Positions 10,524 through 23,428 of a stretch of 64,000 nucleotides of DNA are shown one piece after another. How positions within the stretch are numbered: position 1 is the first letter of the stretch; each line of letters opens with the position of its first letter. A program made the position numbers and the translations under genes. The stretch is from Punctularia strigosozonata HHB-11173 SS5 (lineage: Eukaryota; Basidiomycota; Agaricomycetes; Corticiales; Punctulariaceae): positions 1,550,903 to 1,614,902 of the forward strand of contig NW_006767439.1 of assembly GCF_000264995.1 (NCBI RefSeq). The letters run 5' to 3'. Under the pieces are notes generated by a model. The model ran no database searches. It was not told the DNA's origin and worked only from the letters and a program-made list of their open reading frames with translations.

Positions 10524-11943
10524 TGGTAGAAATTGCATCGATCGTTTTCTTGCCTTAGGTAGAGCCGATTTGTGGTTTGTGGTCCATATTACTACTGTGA
10601 GAATTCCTTGATCGGGAGTCCCTGGACAAACTGGTACAGGCATGGCCCGGCGTGTGCGCCGCGGCACGCTTCGGGTGAGAGCGTTGTGATGATGGAGGGG
10701 GAGAAGGAACGCGATTCAACTTGGGTGAATGAGCGCCGGACACGGCGACGCTCGCATCTTCAGCTCGGCCGGGTCTGTGGGCAAGTTATGGGTGCTCGAG
10801 GAGAGGGTGTGCTGGCGAGGGGAAAGTGACGCAATGAGCGCCGAGAATCAGTACCATTAAAAATCAAGTTGAAGGCGAGGCTCTCGAAAGTCCCATATAT
10901 TCGATGACTTGTCTCTCCTCTCGTGCGATACGTCCCTGATCATTTGACTGCTGACTTCTTGCCTGGAAAATCGCACATGATCTGCGATTTGGAGCTTTTC
11001 AACGCATCATGTTCAGCCTTATCCGCGTTCCGGCCGGCCGTCTCTCACATTCCACGGCACCTTCAGATGCCATGCCCCGTCGCGTGTACTGTACAATACC
11101 GAGCGTCTTCGCGAGAAGTAAGCCGCCTGTCAGGCCAAGGCCGGCAAGCACGTTAGAGCGATGATACCAGCCTCGTCTCTCCTTGACAGCGGGTGCGACT
11201 GCGCGCGCGGTACGCAGGGATTTGGATCATGGGGTGAGAGGGACCGGAACGCCTTGTCCGTGCGGGCTGGGTAACGGAGCAAATTAATGGAAGTAATCTC
11301 AGCCATCTGCGCCGGGTGGCTCATACACTATCATTCGCAAGTTATATGATAGTTATATAGAATGTATCTGCGGGCGGTCAACGCTCTTTGCAGTAGGCAA
11401 AGATGTCTGCGGGAGCCCACCAAGATACAAAGCAATATTACAAGTTTCACTCCACTTGATCCGCGTGCAGATACACCCTCATGCAGGAGTAGCGAAGACA
11501 TCGGAATTCCGCATATCCATTCCGAGCCGATGTTAGACAGGGCACATATCTGTACAACTGAACATAACGGAAGTCAAACTTAGACACAGGCATCTGCTCG
11601 TGTTTATCAATGACGCTTGAAGGATTGTCGGACAAGTCGTGAACTCACGCTGATGACACATTTCTACATGTAAGCTAGGTTAGCTACCATTGGGCTGTCA
11701 CGAAGCCAGCTTTCATTCGTGATAGCACCTTAGGGATTTGGCATATGACCCGGAGAGATGGTTGCGTCGACATGTGTCAATTCTTCTTGCGGACGAGAAA
11801 GGGTCGGTCATCAGTGGTAGGCAGTAGGTATGTAGCATCCAATTGGAAGGCGAGCTGAGGCGCGAGAAGATGGAAGAGGATGAAGAAGATGGCATGCGCG
11901 GGCCGCCGTCGGGTGCCGCCCGCGTACGAGCGTGTGTCCGATA
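10524..11943. other. Intergenic, no gene recognised
   Basis: I see only short ORFs without conserved motifs or plausible splicing. The composition is mixed, with scattered A/T-rich stretches around 11330-11450 and 11640-11700. Confidence 0.4.
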
Positions 11944-12641
11944 CTGTGCATCCACCCCTAATGCAACATCGCCCCCTAATGCAACATCGACACAAATCCC
12001 TCTCCTGTTCCTTTCCTGCTCAGCTGTTCGTCTCGGAAAAAAATCTATGTACTCTTAAACATCTATAAATACTGTATGTAAGAGATGAAGTAGGAACGAG
12101 GCTTGGTTCGGGCTACAGAAAAACATTAGGACTGCTCGAGTGAGTTGATGCAACATGTCGCGAGTACTCCACGGCCTCGCTTCGCCGGATCGGTAACGGA
12201 AAATTCATGGAAATATTTGGTAGTACTCAGTACCTTGTATTCTATCTGCTACGCCACCCCGATTTGCAATTGCTGTAATAATGCTGCTGTAGGAGGATGT
12301 TCAACACAAAGGACGGTGTTGGCGTGACGGATGAGTTCAAACTCCGCCTGCGTTGATTGGCCTGAGCCTCTTGAGCCCTGCGTTGCGCTGCAGCCTGTCC
12401 TAGTTCGGCACCTCGGCAAATCGTGACCGCGTGTGATGATCTCGCAACTTTGGCTGGTGCTCACTTCGTCTCGCCGGCATCTCGCTGGCAGAGCTGAGGC
12501 TCAACCAAAATATTTGAGACGCTGCATGACATATCTATAGCATCCTGGCTATCTACTGCCAACGTTTCGGACAATTTCGAGCTAATTTGAGGGAGATATA
12601 ACCCTAATGCAACACGCGTTGCATTAGGGGTGGATGCACAG
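11944..12641. mobile_element. MITE-like element, 698 bp, 24-bp perfect terminal inverted repeats, TA target duplication
   Basis: The left end CTGTGCATCCACCCCTAATG... (11944-11967) is exactly repeated inverted at 12618-12641, and both ends are flanked by TA (11942-11943 and 12642-12643). The motif CCCTAATGCAAC recurs just inside each end (11972-11984 direct; 12602-12613), where with the right inverted repeat it forms a near-perfect palindrome. No internal ORF of note exists. TIRs plus a TA duplication point to mobilisation by a Tc1/mariner/pogo-class transposase encoded elsewhere. Confidence 0.75.
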
Positions 12642-13338
12642 TATGTCAAACACCGATTGTCAACGCTTCGCGCTTCGACCCAAATCGGCCAAGGTGTGGC
12701 GCTTCTAGACCGCGCGTAGGAGTTTATTGTTGTGCGCTTTTTCGGTGCTCAGCCTCCGAGCCCGAACATCGTTCCTATTGTCCTTGACCTCGTACCGTCA
12801 CCGTCAGCGCCATCCGTGCATCTCCTCGTCTCGCCGCCGTCCCCGCGCCCGCAGAATAACCAGATTTGTACCAGCGGCGAGCGCCACAGCCCTACCGCCG
12901 AACCGTCGCATCGTACACATAAAAGTAGACGAGGGCGTTGCAGTCAAAGCAAGGAAGGAGAGGTACGAGCGCAAAAAAGGTTCCGGGCTTTGATCGCGTC
13001 TGATCCGCGGTATACTTGGGCCAGCTTCGGCTAGATACCCAGATCTCGACTGGCTCTTTAGCCTGCCGCCGAGCACCGCGTTCACCTCGACCCCGCCCCG
13101 CCCTCTTGCTCGCCGTCGCAGCGACCGTAGGCTAGGACGATTGTCAAGCGACCAACATATCCCAAGCGTCGGCCTGAACACTGCTCTGGGACCGAGACAT
13201 ACAATAAGGCACTGCTCAAGCATACCCCGCCCGCCACACACGCGACCGAACCCCGCTCCGCGCTCCTCCCCCGGAGTTATAGGACATCCATCTTGAATTA
13301 CCGCTGGCCACCCCTCGTAACGAAGAGATCTTGCTGCG
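12642..13338. other. Upstream region of the MAP kinase gene
   Basis: This is a GC-rich promoter and 5' UTR region without a recognisable gene. The ORFs at 12727-13034 lack conserved motifs. Confidence 0.4.
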
Positions 13339-15189
<1,851 letters not shown>

Positions 15190-15640
15190 GGGGGGATCAG
15201 TGTTCTGCAGTCATTTACTTTCTCTTCCTATCCATTCACGAGAACAAAAGCGGCTTTCGGTAACCTCGATATATTATCATCTCCCTTGGTTTTCTTTCGC
15301 ATCTAATTACCCCTTTCTTTATCGTAATATTCCGAAGACGGACATGGTGGAACGCGAAGTGAAGGGAGAAAAAAGAAGTGTACATATATTACGGTATATA
15401 TGAGATATGTGATACAGTGGATATGGAGTGGATGGTTGCGCGGTTGCGGCGTTGGTTGGTGAAGCATGCGTGAGGAAGAATGGGGTGAGCTGGAAAGGCC
15501 AGCGCGACGGGCATGGATGGGTGAGGAGGACCCGGTTGTAAGCGGTATGATGCGGATCGTGGCTGGATGCGATGCGAAGGAATAGCGTAGACGATTGAAG
15601 GGGCACATACAGAAGGAGTGAGGAGAAGAGCAGGGGGAGA
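15190..15640. other. Convergent 3' flanks of the MAP kinase and BUD13 genes
   Basis: T-rich and purine-rich stretches with a TATATATTACGGTATATATG near-palindrome at about 15384-15403. No gene is visible. Confidence 0.4.
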
Positions 15641-16723
15641 TTACATGTCGTCGACACTCCATTCGTATGCTTCGCGTCCTGCACGTTTTCGCTCGTTGAG
15701 TTTTTGGAAGAGGCGTTTCTCGAAGCCGTTCCCTCGATCTGAGACGAGGACGTTGGTATCGACGCATTCATGGAGATGGGAGGAAGGTATGGCTCACCGA
15801 CGCCATCCCACCTGTACCCGGGCTTGATCCCAAATCGGTTCGGCGGAGGTGGGGGGCCTGAATATTCTGGCCTTCGTGGGCCCTTCGACTTCTTTTTCTA
15901 CGAACGCGCAACAGTGTTGGACATCAAAACCACGGAATGCGTGCAACAAGTGCGTGCTCACCGTCAAGAACTGTGCCGCGGGGTCGTTCCACCGCTCCTG
16001 CGCCCGCATCTCCTCGTTCATCTCCCGGTCGTCCGCGTACCGCGCCACGTCCCTCGTTCGCGCCTTCTCGAGCTCCTCCCGCCGCTTCTTCTCCTCGTCG
16101 CGCTGCACGAGCCCCTTCCCCCATTCCATCTTGCGCGCCTCCCTCTCCTCCCGCTCGCGCTTCTTCCGAGCCGCCTCCGCCTTCTCCGCCGCGGTATCGA
16201 TCCGCCGGCCGGACGCGTCGCGATACACGGTCTCCTGCGCCGTCGCGGCCTCCTCGTCCGGCTGCTTTGAGGTTTTCTTCGCGACTTGGGCGGAGGGGAG
16301 GTGTTTCTTGATCTGCGACTTGGTGAGCAACCCGCCGACGAACGGCTGGTCCTCCCCCTCCTCGACCACTTGCGGTTTCTCGTCCTCAGCGGGGGGCGGC
16401 GTCGGCGCGCGGATCGTCGCCCAACCACCTCCCGAGCCCTCCCCGCCACCCTCCACCCGCCTCTTCTTGAACCCGCGGTCGGACGCGACGACGGCCTCCT
16501 TCAGCTCTTCGTCGTCCCCGTCCTCGCCCTCGGGCGCGGCCCAGCCGGGGATATCGTCGTCTTTGATGAAGGCGGGTGTCGTAGAAGTAGCGGAGGATGA
16601 AGGGTCGGCGTGTTTCTTCTTTTTCTTCTTCTTCTGCGTCGGGTCGCCGGTGCGGGCCAGGATGGCGTCGGCTTTGGGGCCGGACATGTATTTGGCAGCG
16701 AGGTAGGCCTTCATGGACGACAT
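15641..16723 (-). CDS. BUD13: BUD13 / Cwc26 pre-mRNA splicing factor (RES complex), 319 aa
   Basis: The model is complement(join(15641..15738,15798..15897,15962..16723)), with introns of 59 and 64 nt. The N-terminus MSSMKAYLAAKYMSGPKADA is followed by a lysine run and an acidic, low-complexity middle. The conserved C-terminal block holds ETVYRDASGRRID, a charged coiled coil (RKKREREEREARKMEWGKGL), RWNDPAAQFLT, RPEYSGPPPPPNRFGIKPGY and RWDGV|DRGNGFEKRLFQKLNE. It ends EWSVDDM. This matches the Bud13 family, which forms the RES complex with Snu17/Ist3 and Pml1 on the activated spliceosome and helps nuclear pre-mRNA retention. The length is close to that of fungal Bud13. It is convergent with the MAP kinase gene. 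Confidence 0.93.
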
Positions 16724-18650
16724 TTCTGCAATCAGTTGGCACGATTATAGTATGCTTATGAGGTATGGTCTTCTCAGTTTCAGTGCTGCCAGCGGTGAAT
16801 GAGGTCGTACACAATGATAGAGGAGAATGGACGCGGTGAGTTGGAGGCGACGGAGTTCGAACTCGCATGTCGGATCTTGAAGCGGAGCGTTACTTCCGCT
16901 GTATTCCGAGTCCGCAGCCCCGCCCCCATCTGCATCTTCATCGCTGCGTAGTGTAGCCCTTGCGCGATGGCCAGTCCCCCTATAAATAGAGACGTCTCGC
17001 TCTAATAATTACTGGGAGACCAAACTCCCTAGCTTTGGCCCGGATCTCAATACCGGATCTCAATAATACTTGTAAAACAAAACATGTCTAATTACGCAAC
17101 AAAAGCGATTCCATATAAGTGTGACCTGATTCCCATTCTTTGCAGCTCTATCGACTGTACATATATATTTCAGAGCCAGGCACTGCGATGCATGTATTCG
17201 GGCATGTACCGACTTCGGAGGCGGATTTGAGCACGCTCACTGTGCTGGATGAGACTAAAGTAGCTCAGGCAGGTGAGCTTTGTAAAGGACATTCACACAG
17301 CTGTCGTAATCATGTGTTGAAGGTTAGCAACGGCGCCGCGCAAGGGCGACCGAGCGCATAGATAAGCGCTGAACATGACCAAGGATCAATAACAGGCATA
17401 AGTTCTGATGTGCTTGCAACGTCGCAAAGCCCTACTCCTGCCCGAGTCCACCGAGCGTAGCTTGAACGACGATCGGCAGTGCCTTCACCCCGAAGCAATA
17501 GAGCAGGCTTGTGCACATCCGCTATATGTTGGCTGCGCGAACACCCTGGTATGTGCAGATTATTCAAATTGATGCTATCACAGCGTAGTCGGAGGACGAA
17601 AGGCAGCCAACAGGCACAGAACGTCTCGTGAGATAGCGCCCAGGGATGCCATGAACCTTATAAATCGCAGCAAGCTGCAGATGGTGACGATGTCCTTGGT
17701 TTTGTTCAGAAATATGATGGTGTTCGGTACGCAGGTAAGCGACGCAAACATCGACGGAGACATGGGCGTTGCCATCGTGGACATAAGATAGGGCTCATTC
17801 AGTTTCAACAGGTCCCACGGGTCTTGCTAGTCGAATATAATAATCTACGCTCAAAATTCTCAGAAATCGCCGCCCCAGATTTCAAGATGATGTACATTCA
17901 AAGAGAATTGTGGTTTTATATTTAGAGAGTGTGCCCCGTAGCGAGTGGAATTCGCTGCGCAGCACTTATCACACCTGTTGAAACTGAATGAGCCCTATCT
18001 TAGATGGCATAGAGCCCCGGGAATAGCGGTGTTGATCTCGCTGGCGAGGTGAGAAATGCTTCTGACCGTCGCAGTGTGTGCTAGACGCGAAGGAGAGGGA
18101 GGGTCCAGTACCAGTAGAAGACAAAGAACCATGTGTCTGTCCGCGGTGACCGTGCTTGGCGTCCTAAACGCTGTGAAAACCGTGTGTACTGATGCAGGAT
18201 ATACGCCATTTTGTCACGGCAACAGGGAAGAGGGAGGTCATTCGTTGTGGAGGTGGCTATCCTATCAAATCGTGAGGTAGAATACCAGCCCCATCTTGCC
18301 AGACAGCCGTAGAATGGAAGATACTCCTTCTGAGCGAACAGCCCTACGGGCACGCGCGATGAACGTGCCAATGGCCGCGATCGAAGCTAGGGTACATGTA
18401 CGATCAGAAATCATGAGAATATATACATAGACATCGTGCGTGGAGACACTCGCGTACCTCCGGAGCCACGAACACAGCATCGGTGGAGTATACGTGCAAG
18501 TCTTTACACGCAGAAACCATCACCGTCTCTACCAAAGCAGCGCTTAGCGTGGCATGTGAGATCTCCTCGCGCACAGCACTTGTGTGTTGGCATCGACGCG
18601 TGCCGAGAAGACTAGCAGCTACTCACGCAGCCCAGCCGTGACAGCTGTAT
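16724..18650. other. Gene-poor region; possible degraded coding fragments
   Basis: No confident gene. Plus-strand 17172-17273 looks exon-like (CAG acceptor, open frame, GTGAGC donor). The minus strand around 18080-18480 has several short open frames with splice-like sites, but I could not assemble a protein. A small MITE (17786-18000) interrupts the region. It may be a decayed gene or the insertion-prone flank of the KDZ element. Confidence 0.35.
17786..18000. mobile_element. Small MITE, 215 bp, 28-bp perfect terminal inverted repeats, TA target duplication
   Basis: The sequence beginning AGATAGGGCTCATTCAGTTT at 17786-17813 is perfectly repeated inverted at 17973-18000, and both outer ends are bordered by TA (17784-17785, 18001-18002). 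The internal 159 bp is non-coding. It differs in sequence from the 698-bp element at 11.9 kb, so at least two TA-targeting families are present. Confidence 0.7.
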
Positions 18651-20115
18651 CTGTACAGGGACTCCGACTAATAGTCGGGAGCCCGCCTTTCGCGTTTTAC
18701 GACTAAATAGCCATGGAGGCCATGGCGGTGCGTCAGGGTCACCCTGATTGTACATTGACTGGAATACCCATCGCGTGTACTGCTGCCGAATCCTGGCCGG
18801 ATGCTTCTTTGGAGGTGAGTACGTGGGAGAGTAGTTTGATGGGCGTTTGGTAGCGCCATAATAGCATGCCGGGCATTGCTCGCTTAACATATACGTTCCA
18901 GACCCATGCCGTATCAATGCCGAGTGCTTCTCTGGAGGTGAGTAGGCGGCATTGGCTCGATTACCGTGCCTGGGTGTTTGGTAGCCCTCCGACGCCGCTC
19001 GCTTAACATACCCACCGACGTTCCGCTCGCTGCTCGCTTAATATGCCCCGCCCTCCGCTCGCTTAATACCGCCGCCCTCCCGCTCGCCGCTCGCTTAATA
19101 TGCCCCGCCCTCCGCTCGCTTAATACCGCCGCNNNNNNNNNNNNNNNNNNNNNNNNNNNNNNNNNNNNNNNNNNNNNNNNNNNNNNNNNNNNNNNNNNNN
19201 NNNNNNNNNNNNNNNNNNNNNNNNNNNNNNNNNNNNNNNNNNNNNNNNNNNNNNNNNNNNNNNNNNNNNNNNNNNNNNNNNNNNNNNNNNNNNNNNNNNN
19301 NNNNNNNNNNNNNNNNNNNNNNNNNNNNNNNNNNNNNNNNNNNNNNNNNNNNNNNNNNNNNNNTTGCTCGCTTAACAGTATACGGTTCCAGACCCATGCC
19401 GTATCAATGCCGAGTGCTTCTCTGAGGTGAGTAGGCGGCATTGGCTCGATTACCGTGCCTGGGTGTTTGGTAGCCTCCGACGCCGCTCGCTTAACATACC
19501 ACCGACGTTCCGCTCGCTGCTCGCTTAATACTGCCCCGCCCTCCGCTCGCTTAATACCGCCGCCCTCCCGCTCGCCGCTCGCTTAATATGCCCCGCCCTC
19601 CGCTCGCTTAATACCGCCGCCCTCCCGCCCGCCTCTCGCTTAATCCTCCCGCCTCCCGCCCTCCCGCTCGCTGCTCGCTTAATATGCCCCGCCCTCCGCT
19701 CGCTTAATACCGCCGCCCTCCCGCCCGCCTCTCGCTTAATCCTCCCGCCCTCCCGCCTGCCGCTCGCTTAATTTGCCCCGCTCTTAATAAACCACCGCCC
19801 TCCCGCCCGCTGCTCGCTTAATCCTCCCGCCCTCCAGCCCGTTGCTCGCTTAACTACTCCTCCCGCTCTCCTGTTTGCTCAGCTGGCCTTGCTTAGCACT
19901 GGTTCACACTGCCCTCTGGAATTAGCTCAGCATACCCGCACAGCGCTCTGTCAGTACGCCCGCCGACGCTCGCTTAGCGCACCGGCGCGCCGGCACTGTG
20001 GTGGCTTAGTAAGTTACCGTGCCTGCCCGACGCTCGCTTAGCGCACCGGCGCGCCGGCACGGTGGTGGTGGCTTAGTAAGTTGCCCTGCCCGCTGATGCT
20101 CACGTGCAACACTGA
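18651..20115. repeat. Left terminal inverted repeat with GCTCGCTTAA array (contains gap)
   Basis: After an outer 230-bp unique part, the segment carries about twenty copies of GCTCGCTTA(A/G) spaced roughly 20-60 bp in CCGCCCTCCC-type GC-rich spacers. At 19964-20090 there are two tandem 63-bp units with the palindrome-rich core GCACCGGCGCGCCGGC. The inverse array is at 30230-31430. Confidence 0.8.
19133..19363. other. Assembly gap (231 N)
   Basis: The sequence after the gap (19364-19620) repeats the sequence before it (18876-19132) with small indels. The gap therefore joins two overlapping contig ends rather than hiding unique sequence, or else represents a real tandem copy. Confidence 0.9.
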
Positions 20116-20240
20116 CACAGCTCTAGGCCAGGCGCACCTGGCTGATGGTTGCGCACGTGCAAGATTCTCACGTCACTCCTTGTTGGTATGACGTAGACAA
20201 TTATGAGGACAGGCGATACAATACTGTTCGAGATAGTAGG

Positions 20241-23109
20241 TCATTTGTGACGCGGCTTCTTCGTAGAGCGTGTGGAAATGTCAGTCTTGTCCGCTGCCCG
20301 CTTAGGTCCGCGCTTCTTGGCCGTTGCGGTAGACGATCGCGACCTTGTCTGCAGTCCGGTTGTCTCGGCCACCCTCTTCTGAGTATTCTTCTTCTTGAGG
20401 TTCGTGGAAGAGGTGCGAGAAGCTGAGGTAGAGGCGGAAGTAGACGATGGTGCGGCGTGGTGGAGAATCCAGGTGACCTCCTTCACAGCTGCTATCCAGT
20501 CGGCAAGAATTCCTTCACGATGATACGAGACGACCGTTCCCCACCATACCACGGAGGCGACCACGAGCATCATGCCTTTGGAGCCACTGTATGTGAGATA
20601 TCTCCAGTCCGCATCCTCTGGCACCTGGGCAACACAGCTGATGCGGCCATCCGCAAGGCACCAGTCAGGGGACAAGGCTCGCAACCACTCTCTCCACCGA
20701 ACGACGAATTCGCGCAACAGGATTATGTCGGGGATGTTGTCCGGGTCGCGCTTGGTTTGGACCATCCACCAGTGGACCTGGCTAGGCCGGGAGGTTGTCG
20801 ACATGTTGCGGTTCCCGTCGGTATAACCTCGCGCGGCCTCGAATGCGACCCACGCATCGAGGAGTGGATTGATAGTCTCTTGAAGATGATCGGCGCCGAT
20901 ATCGAGCAGTACTGACCGCCAGCTGTCAACTGCGCCCTGGACCCATGTCTGCCAGGTGGGCACATAGACGGCGGCCTCGGTGCTCCTGTCACAATCGGGC
21001 GGCGGAGATGCATTGCGGGGCGCCGGCGAGTTGTTGCGAGGCGCCGGCGAGTTGTTGCGGGGCGCTGGCGAGTTGTTGCGGGGCGCCGGCGAGTTGTTGC
21101 GGGGCGCCGGCGAGTTGTTGCGCGGCGGAGGAGTCGCATCACGATGCGGCGGGGTCGCATTACGCGGCGCCGGCGAGTCATTGCGCGGCGGAGGAGTCGC
21201 GTCACGAGGCGGTGGGGTCGCATTGCGGGGCACCGGCGAGTCATTGCGAGGCGCCGGCGAGTCGGTGCGTGGCGGAGGAGTCGCGTCACGATGCGGTGGG
21301 GTCACGTTGCGTGGTGCCGGCGAGTCATTGCGCGGTGGAGGAGTTGTGTCACGAGGCGGTGGAGTTGCGCTGCGAGACAGCAGCAGCGCATTGCGAGGCG
21401 GCGCATTGCTGGACGTGCTCGACGCGTTGTCCGATGCATCCGAAGTGTTGCCCAACGTGTTTGACGCGTTTCCCGACGCGTCCGACGCGTTTCCCGACGC
21501 GTCCGATGCGTTGCCCGACACGTCCGACGCGTTTCCCGACGCGTCCGACACGTTTCCCGACGCGTCCGACGCGTTTGCATTGCCAGGGATTCGGGGCTCT
21601 TCAGGTGCAGTAGGCGACTCTTCGTGAGAAGGGATGGACGAGGGTCTTGCTCCAGCAATCGGGCAAGGGCGAGGGCGAGGTCTGGTGTCCAACGCAGAGG
21701 ATCCATCGGCGAAGCCCTGCCCGTCATCGGGTGATTGGCCAGAATCGATGTGGGAAGGCGAAGCAGTGGCGGCAGTGGTCTTACGGCGGTGTTTCTTTGG
21801 CGGCTCCGGTTGGGGCTCCTCGCAGATAGTTGCTATGTCGGCGATGGCCTCGTCTCTGGTCATACCGGAGGCCATCCGTTTGTCAATAGCTTCCAGGATG
21901 CCATTCCACCCGTTTGCTGCACAATCAATTAGCAACGTAAGAGAGGATATCAAGAAAATATACGCACGATATCGCAAAGCGGCCCATTGATCCCACTCGG
22001 TCTGAAACGCCTGCCACGCCGCGTTCCGTGCATTTATGATATTCGCAAGTTCGGACGTTCCACCGTTCGCGTAACTACATCAGATATGAGTTAGACGCTA
22101 TATAACGCAGGGAAAGACCACATACCTATAGGACTGCGCTGTATCACCGTACTTCGGCTCAGGACCGCAGGCAAAGACACAAAAGGACCATCCGGTTTCA
22201 ACGGTCAAAGAATCGAGGACCGATGTGACAATGTTCGGGACAGTTTCGCAGAGCCTGCCAATAAGTCAGCTTGTCGTCAGAAGTTACGAAGTAATTAGAC
22301 TCACTGTTGATATGATACCGGATCATACATCGGGTGTTTGAAAACGAGGTCGCTGGCTTGCTCGTCCTCGCCGCCTTCGTTGTCATCGCCTTCAGTGTCC
22401 TCGCCTTCATCGTCCTGGCCACCATCATTTCCTTCGCTGTCGTTCTCAGGCTCCGCGGAGGATTTGCCCAAGTCATCAAGCCGACACGTAGCCCTCGCTT
22501 GACGTAACTCCTCGACGATGACTTTTACGTTGTCGGGCTCAGCATCGAGGCGGCTGGTAAGCCATTTCCCCCGGTATGTGAGCTCGCTGGGTGGTGCAGT
22601 ATCTGGCGGAAGTGCTTGGCAGTGGGCCTCGTACGCCTGTCGAAATTCGAGCTTGAGGTTGTCGTTCGTGCGGAAGTTGACGTATTTCGAGTATGCCTGC
22701 CACCGCAGTGGCATGCGCGTGCGCTTCTTCTTCTGTGCGAGAGCAGCACGGCATATTTTGATGATAAGCTTGCGGCCGCCTTTGACCGTGCCACCAGGCC
22801 GTGTCTCGTTTGTAAAGAAGCCTTTGATGTACTGTGCGTGAGTCATTAGCGAACCCTTCAATAACACGGTGTGGAAGAACTGACTTTCATGTCCTTTTTC
22901 TTACGGGCCTGTATTGCGTCGGCGTTGTTACCGTTCGCCTTCTCAACCTCGGCTTCTGTGAGGGTTATGGGAAATTTGGTGTAATACTCCACCACGAGGG
23001 CGGTCCACATGTCCTGGAACGCGCGCGTAGACTGGCATTGTACATAAGTCGGTATCCATGAGGCTAGAAACCTTGCTTGAGGCGTCTTAGTACGTCTTTT
23101 TGAGCCCAT
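20241..23109 (-). CDS. KDZ element companion protein of unknown function, 887 aa
   Basis: The model is complement(join(20241..21916,21968..22074,22126..22254,22305..22831,22885..23109)); four introns of 50-53 nt and total length divisible by three. It starts MGSKRRTKTPQARFLASWIP at an ATG where the basic N-terminus typical of these agaricomycete proteins begins. It continues with YYTKFPITLTEAEVEK, a basic segment, an acidic stretch (residues about 210-245), ETGWSFCVFACGPEP and a Trp-rich motif WQAFQTEWDQWAAL. The middle is low complexity: NASDASG repeats and about five NNSPAPR heptads with PPPRDAT variants. The C-terminal third (WVAFEAARGY, VVRWREWLRALSPDWC, DADWRYLTYSGSKGMMLVV, VVWWG) recurs in proteins I recall beside KDZ transposases. 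The basic tail (KKRGPKRAADK) suggests nuclear DNA binding. Its role in transposition is unknown. Confidence 0.75.
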
Positions 23110-23428
23110 AGAGAGAAAAGGTGCCGGGCGAGCGAGGCAGGAGGGACATTTCGTGAGAAGATAGCTCCGCACGTGAACAAAAAATTATTAAATAAACGTA
23201 CCATCCTGCTGTGGTTCGTCGCTCTTTCTTCCTCTCCACGCCCCGACTCTTCGCCCGGGTCACGTCTTGAATAGGACACGATGGTGAATCAGAGCAAGAG
23301 CGAGAGAGAGGTGTGTTCACTCACGGTTCATATTTGAGCCCGGCCCTCAATGCTTGTTGGACAGATCCGCCTTTTGATTCATCAAATGCGAAGCTTGCTT
23401 GAGCTAGCTGAAGGTAAGTATCAGTGCA
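23110..23428. promoter_or_regulatory. Divergent promoter between two KDZ-element genes
   Basis: Only 319 bp separate the start codons of the minus-strand companion gene and the plus-strand RNase H1-N-like gene. The segment should hold both core promoters. It has an AT-rich patch, AAAAAATTATTAAATAAA, at about 23179-23196. Confidence 0.45.

Noticed and set aside
16850-16925. tRNA-like GAGTTCGAACTC with possible stems on the minus strand
   Set aside because: The T-loop motif lacks the required G53-C61 pair and no coherent cloverleaf or anticodon arm could be drawn on either strand.
17310-18480. Several short minus-strand ORFs resembling exons of a membrane protein
   Set aside because: No set of splice sites gave a coherent protein, and the segment is interrupted by a MITE, so I left it as possible debris.
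18960-20100. Possible CRISPR-like or rDNA-like regular repeat array
   Set aside because: Repeat spacing is irregular, spacers are similar to each other, and the array is mirrored at the other end of a transposon, so it is a terminal repeat.
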